64,000 nucleotides of DNA from Lepeophtheirus salmonis (GCF_016086655.4 NC_052136.2:12214001-12278000); one strand, 5' to 3'; shown: positions 1-13,060, numbered from the stretch's first letter. Notes: generated by a model not told the origin, from the letters alone. A program made the numbers and translations.

Positions 1-1813
1 CCTCATTTGATAAATGCTTAAGTCACCCTCCTCGCCCCTCGGTCTCTGATCTAATTTCAACTGCCTCATTGCTAAAAAAAATTAGAAAAATACTTGCAAC
101 ACTAACATATCAGGCCATTTTTTATTATTTTACTGGTTTGATAGTTTTTGAAATGTCTCCAGTTCCTAATTGAGTTTTATATGCTTGCTATATACAATTG
201 AAATATGTTTAAACCATTGCTCGAGCCCGGACTCGTGTCTTTTTGATTGAATAGGGGACAAATATTGATGACTTGAACTTGACTCAGAAAATATGTACTC
301 TACTTCAGTTCTTTTATAAACAATATTATTTAACAAGCATACAAATAAGAAATATTTAGTCAAAAAGATACTTTTTAGTTTCAGAGTAAACCGTTTTACA
401 CAACTCCTACCGTTTTAGACTTTTTGAACGACTCATGATACAATTCGAATGTATGAGACACTAAAAATGTTGTTATTTCTTAATTGTTACTTTCAATTCC
501 TGTACAAACCTGCTGCAAATTATTATAATCTTTCTATGTACATTACCGCTTCCTTCTTTTTCTTTTTTAAAATTTTTCTGAACAACGTCGTCTAGTCTAG
601 CTACTTTATCGATTTGTAACCGTGATTTTGTCTCCAAAAATTGTGCCAAATAACGCATATTATTGGCATTGGTGGAATCTGCATTATTGAACCGATTCCG
701 ATAACCGATTCTGATACTTAAAAAAAGGCACATTCTTGCCAATTCCGATGCAGCAGTACACCCCTAGTTTTTAGTGTAACATTTTTGTCTGTTATTAGAG
801 TTGGATATTACTCTATAACTTAATATAATATTAATTCACTCTTTCAACTCGTCATATGTGTTTTCATAAAAGAAAGATTTTAATTAGAAAATAAGGTATA
901 AGTACGACTAGGAATCTACTCAATCACCACTTTGTTTTAAAAATTTAGGTCTCTTAATGACATCTCAACTAAAAGTACATCCATTATTCACCCTAATTTA
1001 AATTATTTTTGTCATGTTAGTTTTATACTCATTATGCTAATTTAATATTTTAGATAAGAAAAAATATTCCTTTAAAAATATGAATTCAAATACCTTTGAT
1101 CTTGATAATATAATCGAAACATTAAATATATATATATATATTATCCATCTATATATTAGCACATAAATAGGCCTAGATTCAAATTTATATATTTAATCCA
1201 TTGTATATGTATAATAATATAAAGACCTCAAATCAAATATTCTCAGTAACAAAAGCTGCTGAAAATAGTCACAGTTTTTTGTTTTGTTTTTTCATACATT
1301 AAAATGGATGATTTTTTCAATATAGGATATTTTGAGCTCCCTGGATTATTCAAATTTAAAAAAGTATATTCATTATATTTATAACTAGCTGTATATAGTA
1401 GATGATAACTACCTAAGAGATTTTTTAGTATTAATAAACATTTTTCATGTAGTTGTTACTCAATACATAGATGTTCTTGAAGAGCTTGAGAAAAAGTTTA
1501 GCAATTAGAAAAGGAAAAACAGTTGATATGCGTCCTAATTCTTTTTTTTTTTTGTTCATTATTTAATCAGTTGTGTGTGTGTTCACATCTCCCTCTAGAA
1601 AAATAATTACCATCTATCTTTAATGTAAATTGAATACATAATCAAATAGATAAACACAAATTTAAATAAAATTACAATATTTTTCCTGTCCTAATGCATT
1701 TTTAAATGTAGAAGGTTATCTTCTTCTTAATAGCAGTAATTATTTTCTTCACACCAAAAATCATATAAAAGGTATATGATATTAACAGAAGTCTGGATTC
1801 AATAGTACACACG
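1..1813. other. AT-rich intergenic DNA, no gene seen
   Basis: No exon, RNA gene or recognisable transposase is visible on either strand. The stretch is AT-rich with short homopolymers and a small (TA)n tract near 1128-1140. A minus-strand open frame at 473-742 sits on GATTC-rich repetitive DNA and resembles no family I know, so it is not called as a gene. Confidence 0.6.
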
Positions 1814-2094
1814 TTAGTAGAAATACAAGGTTAGACCATCAAGTAATCGGATTTCATAGAAATTTTAAACTGATGTATTGTACCGACTGTAAATTTTGAC
1901 AAAACACTGAATCTCTTATAATCTATGACTTCACTATTGCTAGAATTTTCCATATAATGTATCGTACCGACTGCTGGGCAAGAAAAGCAGATTTTGACAA
2001 AACACGCAACCACTCATCACCTATGACGTCAATATTAAAAGCGTGGTGGAAGTCAAACATCAGTCGTTAGGGTATTATCTTGTATTTCTATTAA
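1814..2094. mobile_element. Short MITE-like element, copy 1 (family B)
   Basis: The left end reads TTAGTAGAAATACAAG and the right end, reverse-complemented, reads TTAATAGAAATACAAG, giving terminal inverted repeats of about 16 bp around 281 bp. Internally it has two diverged copies of a motif built on ATGTATYGTACCGACTG and TTTTGACAAAACAC. The right half recurs at 30808-31004. It has no coding capacity, so this is a non-autonomous DNA transposon. The superfamily cannot be assigned. Confidence 0.6.
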
Positions 2095-3599
2095 CCTTGA
2101 AGAGTATTATATGTCTGGCTCCCACATTTTCCTCGCGCTCTGACAAAAATCTCATTTCTATTTATAACTGAAAAGCTAGGGAAGACTTTAGTCTGTAGAG
2201 TGATACCTGGCTGATATTCGATATCTACAAAATACAGCCGATTTTCCTCACTAATTATTTTCATCTACATATTTATATATAGTCTTATAATGCAAGACAG
2301 GTTTAGGCCCCTTTTATATTATTATAACGCCTTTGAAATATATAATCAGTCTATGTTGGTAGGTCTGCGTATTGGGCTCCTTTATATATATGTATAGAGT
2401 TGTGTAGAAACGGTATGTAAAAAGGAATAAAATCTTATACAAGCTTTTAGGCCAACACTATTCTATCCATACCTATGCTTTGTTTCCAAAGGAACAGGAA
2501 TACAATTTCTTGTTCATCCCTTTTCGTTTATTTAATATATAAATGGGCCATTTTATTGCTTATATGAATAAATTTTGGCTATCGTATAGAAAAACAAATT
2601 TATAACTACACTTACTTTATATAAATGTATTGATGTATTTTATTATGATACAGTATCGAATAAATGTAATCCATTTTAAAAATGGTAAAGAAGTAATATG
2701 GTGGTGATAGTCTGGGAGTACATAAGGGGTATATTGAAATTGGTATGATTGTCTTATTTGGCAAACTATCTTATGATTTTGGGCCTTTTTTCTGTTTCTA
2801 TTCGGATGAAAGGTTGCGTGATACAATAAAGATAAGGACGTGAGAGAGAGAGCAATAGACGAACGGTACATAAAATAGAAAAATAAACTTTCTTCCTTAT
2901 GAAGAGAATATTGGACTCTTTGTCCTAAAATGTGGGAATAGTCCATTCATTCCACCAATACTAAAAGTTGTCAATTACAATCCTAAAAAGAGGTCTTTTT
3001 TTTTTGTTAAATTTATAATTTAATACTAACACGACTCAAAGTAATGTTAGAATAACTATCCAAAAGTCATAACTCTCATAAAAGGAGAGAAAGAAAGAGT
3101 CTAATTCAATGTGAATTAATTCCAGTCCTTGATTTTTACTGTATACATACGAGTATTGGGTATGTATATAAATACATTTATTTGCAAATTTTGAGGAGAA
3201 CGGGTCTTTGATCATTGCTCTCCTTCAAGGCTTTTTAAAGTTCCATTTATAAATGAAGGAATGTCTTGACATTTATATACAAGAAATATATGAACATGGA
3301 ACATGTTTGATTTTTCAAGTTTATATTTAGTGATTCAACAAAAAAAAAAAAACAATTTTGAACAAAAAAACTAGAAAAGAAGAAAATCCCAATTCATTTT
3401 TTTTTACTTCATTTAGAGGATTGTTTTTAATTAGTGAAACATTTTGTTCATTGTACTCTAAATCATTTATGTTTGGTTGCAAGAATAAATAAAAAATTAT
3501 TTGACAATCAATTGTTTTGCCCACACAAAATGTCATTTGAATCAAAACTATAATATTGAAGCGATAGAGTTTGAAATTAAGTTTGCAGCCTTGTTGAAA
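2095..3599. other. AT-rich intergenic DNA with one short dispersed repeat
   Basis: No gene is seen. A segment near 2800-2850 containing GCGTGATACAATAAAGA recurs near 47090-47110, so part of this stretch is a low-copy dispersed repeat. The minus-strand open frames here are low-complexity translations of AT-rich sequence. Confidence 0.5.
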
Positions 3600-4410
3600 A
3601 TGCCTCCCCCAACTAAAGCATCATCAAGAGCCTCAATGTGAGTGGGATCTTAATCTAACGGACTAAAAAAGTTTTTGAAGAGAATGGAAAGATTGCCAGA
3701 AGGACTTGTCAAAGAAGAGCCGAAATGATTATCAGAGCCATAAGGACCAAGATCACAAGGAATCCGACCCGATCCATAAGCCAAATGGCCCAGACGTACC
3801 AAGTGTCAAGGTCAAGAAGAAGGTCAGTTCGAAATATCTCCATGATTGGTACACAACCCATTCTTGTGATATTTTCTGATGAGAAATTACTTGGCACAAC
3901 AAAAAAAGATCAACTCCTAAATTGAAATATCTTAGCCTGGGATCCCTGCAGCATCTTTCCAGGGACTAGGAATGTGTATCACAAAAGAAAAAAAAATGCC
4001 CTAAATCTTGGTGTAGTGAACAGTTCCATCAAATAAAAACTAATCACTCTTGTTCTGAATTATAAATGACTTAAAAATGAATATGGAGACAGGCTTGAAT
4101 TTCTTAAAGAGAAAGTTACTTACTTAGGTGAATTATGTACCTCCAACTTTTAGGATTTTTGGCCTACAGAATTTTGGCCTCCTTCCTCACTTGATTACAA
4201 TTCCATGGACTTTGCAATACAAAGGATGGTGGAGAGGAAGGCCAATGCTGTCTCAAGGACTAATGAGGACAAGCTCATGGTTACAGCTGAAACTGGATGG
4301 AGGCATATCTTAAAAGAGATTGGGCGTCTCAGTGCTGTCAAGAGGTTTCGGGCCGTGGTTAAGGGAAATAGGGGCTTTTTTGAATGCAATTTTGATATGT
4401 TCCACTATTA
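3600..4410 (+). pseudogene. Degenerate mariner-type transposase remnant
   Basis: Plus-strand fragments in different frames match the layout of Tc1/mariner transposases. There is a helix-turn-helix-like part (IRTKITRNPTRSISQMA, about 3725-3810), then the first catalytic block written as IFSDEKLL (about 3868-3895). After a gap comes the C-terminal block, MDFAIQRMVERKANAVSRTN, from 4205, which in the family follows the third catalytic Asp. Internal deletion and frameshifts separate the pieces, so no functional protein is possible. This reading rests on family motifs, not on a search. Confidence 0.75.
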
Positions 4411-4489
4411 AATATTTGCCATATATTATGTTCTTACTTTTTTTTTGCCAAAATATATAGTTTAACGATGTTTTATTCTAAGTTATGTT

Positions 4490-4870
4490 GTTTCACTAAT
4501 TTAGAGCTACCCAGTATATATACAGTTCAATATTTCATAGACATATTTGAATGAATTATAAACTTATTGTTCAAATTTGGAGGAGGAATTAAAAAGGACT
4601 TTATCTCTAGTTTACAACGTTTATTTGATTAAAGACACTTATATTGGCGCCAATATGACCTTTCAAATAAAATTGATCACTTTCTCATTATTTAACTGTG
4701 ATTATTAGTTTTGGCTACTTTAATTGCAATTTGCGAAACTCCCAAAGAGTTAGTAAAAATAATTTGTTGATGGTAATGGAAGATCATCAGTCAGGGGTGA
4801 ATACAAATGTAGTTCACATTTAATTTTGCGAAAGAAAATATCATATTACATCCTTCGTTCTTTATCTGAT
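4490..4870. repeat. Dispersed repeat family C, copy 1
   Basis: About 380 bp resembles 53330-53660 and the two halves at about 60110-60140 and 61250-61560. Shared anchors are AATATTTCATAGACATAT, CTTTCAAATAAAAT, a TGCAATTTGCGA-like block and the AATACAAATG block. No coding capacity is seen. This copy preserves the uninterrupted sequence across the point where the 60-61 kb copy is split by a mariner. Confidence 0.65.
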
Positions 4871-4969
4871 TTTATTTAAAAAGTTTTCAAAAGTACGAGA
4901 GGTTTTGTGAGGACATATATTTTACAAAATTATCAGAAGATAGTGTTCAACACAACTTTTATTCAATAT

Positions 4970-5500
4970 ATGAGCCCTCAGCTCTAATAATTACCTTAAT
5001 ACGAGGCCTAAATCCCTTTCAGCCCTTGACTATATTGTATGACTCGAGCTTGGGCCACTCCTTCTTTATGGAAGCCTCTAGAGACTGAACACTCCACTGA
5101 GGAGTAACACATACCCCCTCATCCAGACATGCCTAGATAGAGTATCCAAGGGGTTCCCGTCTGGAGAGGAGGGATGCCCCATGTTTAGGACCAAACGTCT
5201 GGAAAACTGTCTCTCAGGAACGACAGGGCCTTCCTGCACGATGACACTTGAGTGAAAACAAAGTTGTCCTGGAACTTTTTTCTAACCCCAAGTAGCAACT
5301 TATTATCCAGAAGTTCAATATAAGCATCTGCATTAAGCTGCTCCTTCCTCTCCACAAAAATGGGAAGGCATTCTTTGCCTGTCCTCAACACTTGATTTTT
5401 CATTCTAAAGACATGTCTTACTGAAGCTGAGACATTATCTGGATTTTAGGTTGTGATGCAAGGGTTGTTCTCCTAGCAACAGTGCCATCAACGGTGAAAA
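4970..5500 (-). pseudogene. Degenerate mariner-type transposase remnant (minus strand)
   Basis: Read on the minus strand, 5403-5185 gives a segment with LNADAYIELLDNKLL and a following FVFTQ in place of the family's FQQD block. Further downstream, out of frame, lies a TPW.LYLG-like stretch and an SSVECSVSRGFHKE-like stretch, which match the family's PLD-containing and C-terminal segments. Upstream (about 5500-5400) a TVDGTVARR-like piece matches the strand preceding that domain. Stops and frameshifts show it is dead. The orientation is opposite to the neighbouring remnant at 3600-4410, so they are separate insertions. Confidence 0.7.
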
Positions 5501-5757
5501 AATTTTTATTAGAAAAGAGCAAAACTTTGTCCCAATTTTGTTGTTCTTGAAAAATCCCCTTACATATAAATTATTTAAGTCAAATTATAATAAACGATTA
5601 AAGTTTTTTTCCCAGGAATATTGTTGAAATATATATTGTCAGACAACCTGACCCACTTATTATATTTAAATATTTTAAATTAAATTGAACAAAAATCAAT
5701 CAAAATCGACCTTTTTCAAATGTATTTTTTTATTGTTAACTTCAAATATAATATATA

Positions 5758-5913
5758 GCACATTAAGAAAAAATAAAAAAATATTAGTTTTCTATGTAAG
5801 GTCATTTATTTTACTCAATTTTTTGGTGGTTATATGCACATTAAGAAAAAATAAAAAAATATTAGTTTTCTATGTAAGGTCATTTATTTTACTCAATTTT
5901 TTGGTGGTTATAT
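5758..5913. repeat. 78-bp tandem duplication (two near-identical units)
   Basis: Units at 5758-5835 and 5836-5913 appear identical, starting at GCACATTAAGAAAAAATAAA and ending GGTGGTTATAT. The length is a multiple of three, so the translation through it also repeats. The AT-rich content gives no sign of a conserved protein. The near-perfect identity suggests a recent replication-slippage or unequal-exchange event. Confidence 0.9.
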
Positions 5914-6209
5914 GCATTTTTTTTTTAATTTTAATCAAGATAAAGCAATGAATAATTCATTTTTCAAATGCTGAAATATTTTTATCAATTTATATTTACT
6001 TTTATTTTCATTATAAAATTTTCCTGTCGAAATATGCCACTGAATCGTAGTTATTACCTAAAAACTTGATTTTTTTAAAGGCCTTAAAGGCTAAACAGAT
6101 ATCTTCTGAAAAATGTTATGGACATATTCCTGTTTTATGACTTGAATAACAATAATAATTGTGGGTTTCAGCCTAGGGGCGCTCCTAGACCTTCATTTTG
6201 TTGCAAAGT

Positions 6210-8280
6210 GTTATGCAAGGTGACTATATATAAAGGTGAGGCAACAAGGATTTTCGAAGGGAGTCTGGTTGGTGTTAGCCTACTCAGCTGACGTAGTGAC
6301 GTCACTGTTGCGAAAGTTCATATAATTTCATTGAAGTGAAGTGCACTAACTTAGATGTGTTAAGCAAAAATGTCATCATCTCGATGTTCAAAGCGTGTTT
6401 GTGCCACGCCCTACTGTCCCAATCCACGGGATACCCAGTATTTTGCATTTCCTCAGAAGAAATTTGATGCTCCAGCGTCTTTGGATCTCAGTCTGCAGGA
6501 GAAAAGATCCAATTAATATTAAGAATGTTAAGATTTGTTATAGGTATTTTACATCCGATGATTTTGAGTGGAATCTCCAGGCTGAGCTTCTTGATTTAAA
6601 GGCCTGGAAGAAATTAAAAAGTGATGCAGTCCCCTCACTCCGTATTCCCTTTATTATTCTCAGTTCAGATGAACCCAAATCCTCCAGAGATATTCGTAAG
6701 GAAACCCTCGAAAGGAAAGAGCTTGTGAAACAGCTATTGGATGCAAGTAATCTCCAGGAAACTTCTAATGACTCGGAAACAGAGACTGATAATGAAAGGT
6801 TAATGGGAATTTGTAACCAGATCACTGAGTCCCAACGAAAACCTTTGACCAAGACGCAAAGCCCTCAGATTCACGTTTACAAATTCAAAAAGGGAGTTCA
6901 GTGTGAGGAAGCAAACCTACCTTTATTTTAGGAGCGCAAATACAAAAATTGCAAAAAGAACTTTCTTTGACGAAAAGGGAATTGTGTCCGTACAAAACCA
7001 AGTGCAAGTTACTAAACTCAAAGAAGTTTAAACAAAATGAATACCCTAGAAAAGAGCCACTCCTAAATCCAAGTTATATTTACTTTCCAGGAAACTTCTT
7101 CCATTGCCAATCGCCAGACTCAATAAATCTTTTTACAAGATTTTATGTGTGAACCTGGCTTCTTCGAAGATAGCATCAAAATTCTCTATGAAAAAATTAG
7201 TATTTCAGAAGAATATCAAGAGCGTATGGTGGTTCTTTGTCTCGATAAGATGGAAGTTAGAAGGACGTTTGAAATGGTGAGAGGTTTTTTTATGCGTAGA
7301 AGCAACCAATATATGTGAAATTCGACACACATATGAAAAAGAAATTATTGTTCTCCACCATTACACGGCTGGAACAAGATAGAATTTTAATCAAAGCCAT
7401 TGCTTTTGGTTTAGGTAACAAATCATTAATCTCTCAGTTAAAGCTCTCTCCGGACAACTCTTCCTTTGAAAATCCTATGGATAAAAAAACCAAATTTATC
7501 CCTTCCCTGATTGTCCCCATTTGCTCAAATTATTGCAAAATCCTTTATTGGATCATAGATACATTTTCATTGATTTGTATGGTAACTCTGCAAGTTTGAC
7601 TAAAGAGGACTTCCAATACCTTCTTGAACAAGATTGTGGTGAGTTGAAAATAACCTTCAAAGTGACTAAAGAATCCCATCTTGAATGTCATGGAAATGCA
7701 AGACAACGAGTTAAAACGGCGGCGCAGCTTTTATCTAGTAACACAATGTCCAAAGCACAATGGGCACAAGAAAGAATATCAGTCTAAAATCATTCAAATA
7801 GTTAATGATTTGTTTGACTGTATGAATGCTAGTAGATCATACAAAAACAACAAAAAAAGACTTTCTTGTGGGTTTGGTATACATTTGGAAGAACAAATGC
7901 ATGATTTGAACGATATGGAGTGCTTATTTTTTTATCTGAAAGTGATGGGGAAAAATTTTCACTATCCATTTCAATACGGAATTTTAATCTCCATTCGTTC
8001 AACAAGATCATTATTTCAAAGTATAAAGGATAATGGAATGAAATTCATTTTAACTACTCATCTAAATCAAGACTGTATGGAGAATGTATTCTTACGGATT
8101 CGTCCCATCACAGTAAAAAATTCTCATCCATCCCCAGTGGAAGCCCTCAGAGGACTAAAAGTAATTTTAAACGGAAAAAATCATGAACTTGTCTTAAGAA
8201 ATCCAACTGTTGAACAGGAGTTAAATGATGAAGGTCATGGCGAAGTCCTCATAACACTATTTAAGCTATTTTTAGCTTGA
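6210..8280 (+). pseudogene. P-element/THAP9-like transposase pseudogene
   Basis: An ATG at 6370 opens a THAP zinc finger: CATPYC (C-x4-C) then FAFP. A frameshift near 6470 moves the rest (SVCRRKDP, the TSDDF element and a terminal VPS motif) to the next frame, up to about 6650. A coiled-coil-like linker follows, then a DKMEVRRTFE stretch like the P/THAP9 catalytic region (about 7230-7290), a PLLDHRYIFIDLYGN region (from about 7540), and a C-terminal block ending at 8280. That block contains LTTHLNQDCMENVF and HPSPVEALRGLK, hallmarks of P-element and THAP9 proteins. At least four frame changes and several stops break the gene. The left end, around 6218, carries an ACTATATATAAAGGTG motif that recurs at both ends of the 51.3-51.8 kb element. 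No matching right terminal repeat was found after 8280. Confidence 0.85.
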
Positions 8281-10219
8281 ATGGTATTTTTTCCTCATCA
8301 AGAAGAAGTCTAAAATTAAAATACGAAATTTTTATTCATTTATTGTTTTAGAAATAACAAACGTAGCGTCATTTTTAGCACAATAACTCAAAAAAATAAA
8401 GATCACACTGTAATGAAATTTTGATAGCTATCTTTTAAAGGTAGGTGTTAACTGAAAGTGAGGTGAATAAAAAATAAAAAAGGGCCATCTATTTGTGAAC
8501 CCTGGTACTTTCTAAGGGATTTGCTATAAGTATCAATAATTAAAATTTATTGATACTATTCATTTTTATTTGCAACTTAAAATGCTAACAAAAATCATTT
8601 TTTCTTAGTTATAAAAAGACTAAAAATGTTTATCTCAAATAGATCAAATGGAGTTTTTGGAGATAAAAATTAATTAATCAAGCATTACGTATTTAATTAC
8701 ATGATAAACAGTTAACTGAATATATACAATAGATCATTTTAATATTTTATCATTTTTTTAACTATGACATTCATTTTTCACTCGTAAATATCGATTATAG
8801 TGCTAAAAATACTTATATAAAAGATAAACCTTTATATTAAAATAATCTGAACAACATGAGTTTTGGGTTTCAACAAGATATACGTAATTTGATATTCTTA
8901 TAGTAAAAAAATTCAATATGTATTTTTAATTAAAATTTTTATCAAATATTTATTATTTTATGATCATTTTTGGAATCAAATTAGTACCCATAGGTTTTTA
9001 ATGAGGTAAAATAATACCTACAAATCAACTATTTCCAGTATTTACTTGGTATTAAAATATACTTACAAAATAATTATACAACATCGGCAAGTAATGTCTT
9101 GTTGAATATTTTAAGATAATACTTTATACAGAATTCTACTGTTTAAAAAAAAACAATAAAATGTGACTGCAATTCAAAATAACGTTTATTTTATATGAAT
9201 TAGGGCAGGTTATTTGACATAACAAACAATTGTACATTGCCACTTAAAAATTAAATAGATTTTAGCTGAACAAGGAAAAAACACTTTCAGACTTTGAACT
9301 TTGTCCAAAAAGTAATAAGTATAATTCTTAAAGTTTACATAACAGTAAATAAATACAATAAAAAGAAATACGGGTTCTTATGAACATAATACATTTAATA
9401 AAATAAGCTGTTGTTGACATATATGAATAAATAAATTTAAAATATTATTTAAATTATAACAATTACCAGTATGTAGACATCAGCCTGTCAGCAGACATTT
9501 TCTTAAACTGTCCAAAGGTTCCAAGACAGGAGGACACTTGATCACCAGTTGACACGCAATTCAGTTTTAGGTATATGACTCAGGTTGTAGAAGATATATT
9601 GAAACGTGATTTTCAAAATGTAACTTTTGCCATCAAATTCATATAATAGTTATGTTAGTATAATTATTTATATATTTCTATTTTTTCTTGTTAGCAATTT
9701 CGATTAGGCACGTTTGATATTAGCAGTATCGATAACGAATAATAAAAAATTATAATGTTTATCGGTATTATAAAGACAAAAGATTAAATTTTACATAAAA
9801 CAAATTTAATTGAATTCATAATCCTTTACTAGTCTCAATATTTAAGCTTCAGGTTCTCTACTCACAACACTTGGAAAAAGAACATATACCTATTTTGTTT
9901 CCTTTTTTAGAAATGTATCAAGTGTCCCAACTAGCGTCTGCCAACTTGCCCCCATCCATGCTCAATTGGGTCAAAAATGATAAGAAAATATTGGGTTTTT
10001 TTTTTCATATATCTTCATAATGAATAAATATCATCACTTTATATTCAAGAATTTCTTAAATGACTTATATTTGATGAAGTGACATTTCTAATTTTGACTT
10101 TTCTCAAGTACATTTGTAAGAAATTTCGTTTTTGTTTACTTAAGTGGGTTAAAAATCACCCATTTGTTATACTCAATAAATATATATATATGTATATATA
10201 GGTTTAATAAATATGACAA
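8281..10219. other. AT-rich intergenic DNA, no gene seen
   Basis: Nothing beyond AT-rich sequence and short homopolymers is visible. A slightly GC-richer patch near 9476-9560 has no coding signature that I recognise. Confidence 0.55.
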
Positions 10220-10510
10220 TAGAAGATCGCACTTTTTTTTAGTTGCAACTTGAACATGATTTATTTTTTTCTAAAGCTGTTATCGTTATTATTTTATTCT
10301 TGAAGAGAGAACGTAATTGCTAGTGTGTCAAAGACAAAGAATACCAGCAAGGATCAGTTGCAGAGTTATATATGTAGTTATTTGTTGGACTCGGAGTAAA
10401 ATTGAAGATCGACATCGCTGTAATTCCTACCTATATCATTGATGGACACGGAGTGGGATTTATGTTTATTTCCATCATCTCAAAACTGCTCACCGGTAAC
10501 CTAATGAACA
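10220..10510. repeat. Dispersed repeat family A member
   Basis: Contains blocks such as TTGTTGGACTCGGAGTA, AATTGAAGATCGACAT and TTATGTTTATTTCC. These reappear with changes at 46690-46830, and partly at 29520-29600 and 34430-34470. No protein-coding potential is conserved among the copies, so this is read as a dispersed non-coding repeat, probably a non-autonomous transposon. Confidence 0.5.
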
Positions 10511-11767
10511 GCTAAACTGTACTTTTTTTAAATATTCTTTAAATTGTCAGGTTACTACGTTAATTTTTGGTTTATTTGATGTTTCCATACCGGAGGGACA
10601 TATATTATTCCATGCACGGAAAACTCCACTGGAGAACATTGTCATAGAGGAAAATTACTAGTTAGGAAAATTGCACGTATTTTGTTCAAACTTCATGATG
10701 AATAATGACAGATTATAAATTCCTTTAATATTGTTTATGACCAATATCTAAAAATATTTATTTCTTCAATCCCCAAGGGAGTATCTTTAAGTGTGAGTAA
10801 TATTATTGCATTATAGGAAGAGGAGGGGTCCATAAATAGATTAGGGCCCCGTAAAATATGGTTGAATACTCTCCACCATCGGATGGGACAGTGTTCTGGG
10901 GGGTAGTATGGGATAGTTAAAAACCAGCGCCAAAGCATTACACACACACAAGGAACCCCTTTAATACCAAAAAAATAGTTTCAAGCTCTCGGGTTGGGTT
11001 TGAAAGTTAGTGTTAAAAACAAGTGTCATTGGCCAATTCAACAAGTTCATGTCTCACATTCGCTAAAAAATTTTAAAATCTTATAGGATATTTAGTTCAA
11101 CGTATACTTCTGTAATACTAGTTCAGCACGCGCCAATTGTTGTCTTCTTTTCTTCCCTCCTTACGGCATTTGCAATATAATCATATTTGTCATAAATAAT
11201 ATTAAGCGAATTTATAATGTGTTATCATGAAGGTTGAACATGTCCGCCATGTCCTTGAAGGCCAAAAATATTGTTACAAAAACCATTTCTGGAGCCTTAA
11301 AAAGCTCCATTAAAAATTTCACTAAAATCAATTTCTTGTTTTGGCCGTGAATCTCGGACACAGACAACCACACACAGACATTTGCATTTCATGGATGAAG
11401 ACAAAGGAGTACTACCAATTAGTGTTGTGTCGATCCTTATTATAGTCTCAAAACAGGAGTACCATCCAACTTAGTCTCGGTCTGGTTCTGTTTAGTCCTG
11501 CGTATTAGTCCAAAAACTTATAAAGTTTGTTCCTTAATGACGTCGCTCAACTATATTTCATTTATTTTTATCAGTTCTAGTACTGACATTCTGAAGGACA
11601 TGCAGGCTTAAGTTCATGTCCAAGGACTTGTAGAACCGGTCGTAAGACTGGACTGGACCGAATCAAGAAGGACTAACACAACACTACTGCTAAAGCAGAA
11701 TAATGAAAGGAGGCTGTAAATAATTCTAATATTTTCTTAAAGTAGTATGATACACCTGTATGGAAAC
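10511..11767. other. Intergenic DNA without recognised features
   Basis: A minus-strand open frame at 10735-10947 (70 codons, Trp/Tyr-rich) lies here in sequence less AT-rich than its surroundings. I recognise no family, and there is no supporting splice context. A CA-rich patch lies near 10937-10950. Confidence 0.4.
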
Positions 11768-12924
11768 GTGTATTGCCATTGTGAAGTTCCAAGGCGACTC
11801 GTGAGTCATAAAACATCATAGCCCTAGTTAATTTATTGATCTTTAAAGCAAGTACATTTGAAAAGGGAACCTAAGAATATGACCGATAATAATAAAAGTA
11901 TTCTTTTTCCTCGGCTTTTAGAACCGAGAACCAAGAAATTATATTAATGTAATTACTTGAATATTTTTTTAAAAAGAACTGAAACTACCTTAATCTAAAA
12001 TATAGACCCAAAATCTATAACCACTCCCTGGGATTAATCAGAGGAATTTGTTGATAGAAATTGACGATTATAATTCGTGTTTATAAATACGTACATAATT
12101 CATACTCCATTTGAAAAACAAAGAAGAAAAACAGATATTCTAGCTTGCCTTTGTGTTGCCAGTCCGCATATCGTTGACCCAGTGCAAAAACATAATTAGT
12201 GGCAAAACATAAAATAAAGAGCTTACTACCTTTTTAGGAGTAAGCTTGAATGGAGGCTCTGATTCTACCATTTCTTTTTGCCAAAAGTCAATATTTTTCT
12301 ATATTTCAGAAGCAAAAATAGGCTAACCGCAATGTGCAATGTATTCAGTACGAAACCAGGCTATATATTTTTAACGTATAGGGAGGGACAACTTGTCACT
12401 CCCAAATCTTAAAAATACAAAAGTCTGCTGTGTTACATGCGTGGAGATGACAGGCGCTACATGGAAGCTCTTTTTCAAGTTTACAAAGTGATGGTGACTA
12501 TTTAACACGAACTATTAGCTGAAATGGTGTGAAATCCATATTATTAGCTTTTTAGAAATACAATTATAACTATATGTAACTTCAATCATTTGTACTATGT
12601 ACCGATACTAGTATAAAACAGCATATTTCGAAAAATATATGTATATTATCCTGCGGACACTCCTGTAACGACACCAATAAGGTTGGTTACCGCAGCTCTA
12701 GACACATGGATTAGTCACGCATGCAAATAAGTTTGTATTGTCACTCATTTTTTGGTTCTCGGTTCTAAAACTGAGAAAAAAAAAATACTTTTATTATTGT
12801 TATCGGTTAGATTCTTAGGTTCCCTTTTCAAATTGACTCGCTTTAAAGATCAATGTATTGACTAGGACATAATGTTTGTTTTATTAATCACGAGTCCCCT
12901 TGAAATTTAACAATAACAATATAC
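11768..12924. mobile_element. Foldback element with long terminal inverted repeats
   Basis: The arm at 11768-11938 is the imperfect reverse complement of 12747-12924. Shared landmarks, read from each end inward, are a GACTCGTGA block, ATTGATCTTTAAAGC, TTGAAAAGGGAACCTAAGAAT, a CGATAAYAATAAAAGTA-like block and AACCGAGAACC. The arms are about 170 bp, so the single strand could form a very long hairpin around a core of about 810 bp. The core has no recognisable transposase. This is a foldback-type or long-TIR MITE. Confidence 0.85.
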
Positions 12925-13060
12925 TAATTATATATATTATTATGAGCTTGTTGTTGCGAAGACGCTATTGGAAGTCTTCCAAATTTCCCTTTTGTTAATT
13001 TAACTAAAAGTTTCTCTGAAAAAGTGAGAGTACTCAAATGCTGGTCTCACACTTCCAATT

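Noticed and set aside
5758..5913. CRISPR-like array
   Set aside because: There are only two adjacent identical units without spacers, in a eukaryotic AT-rich desert.
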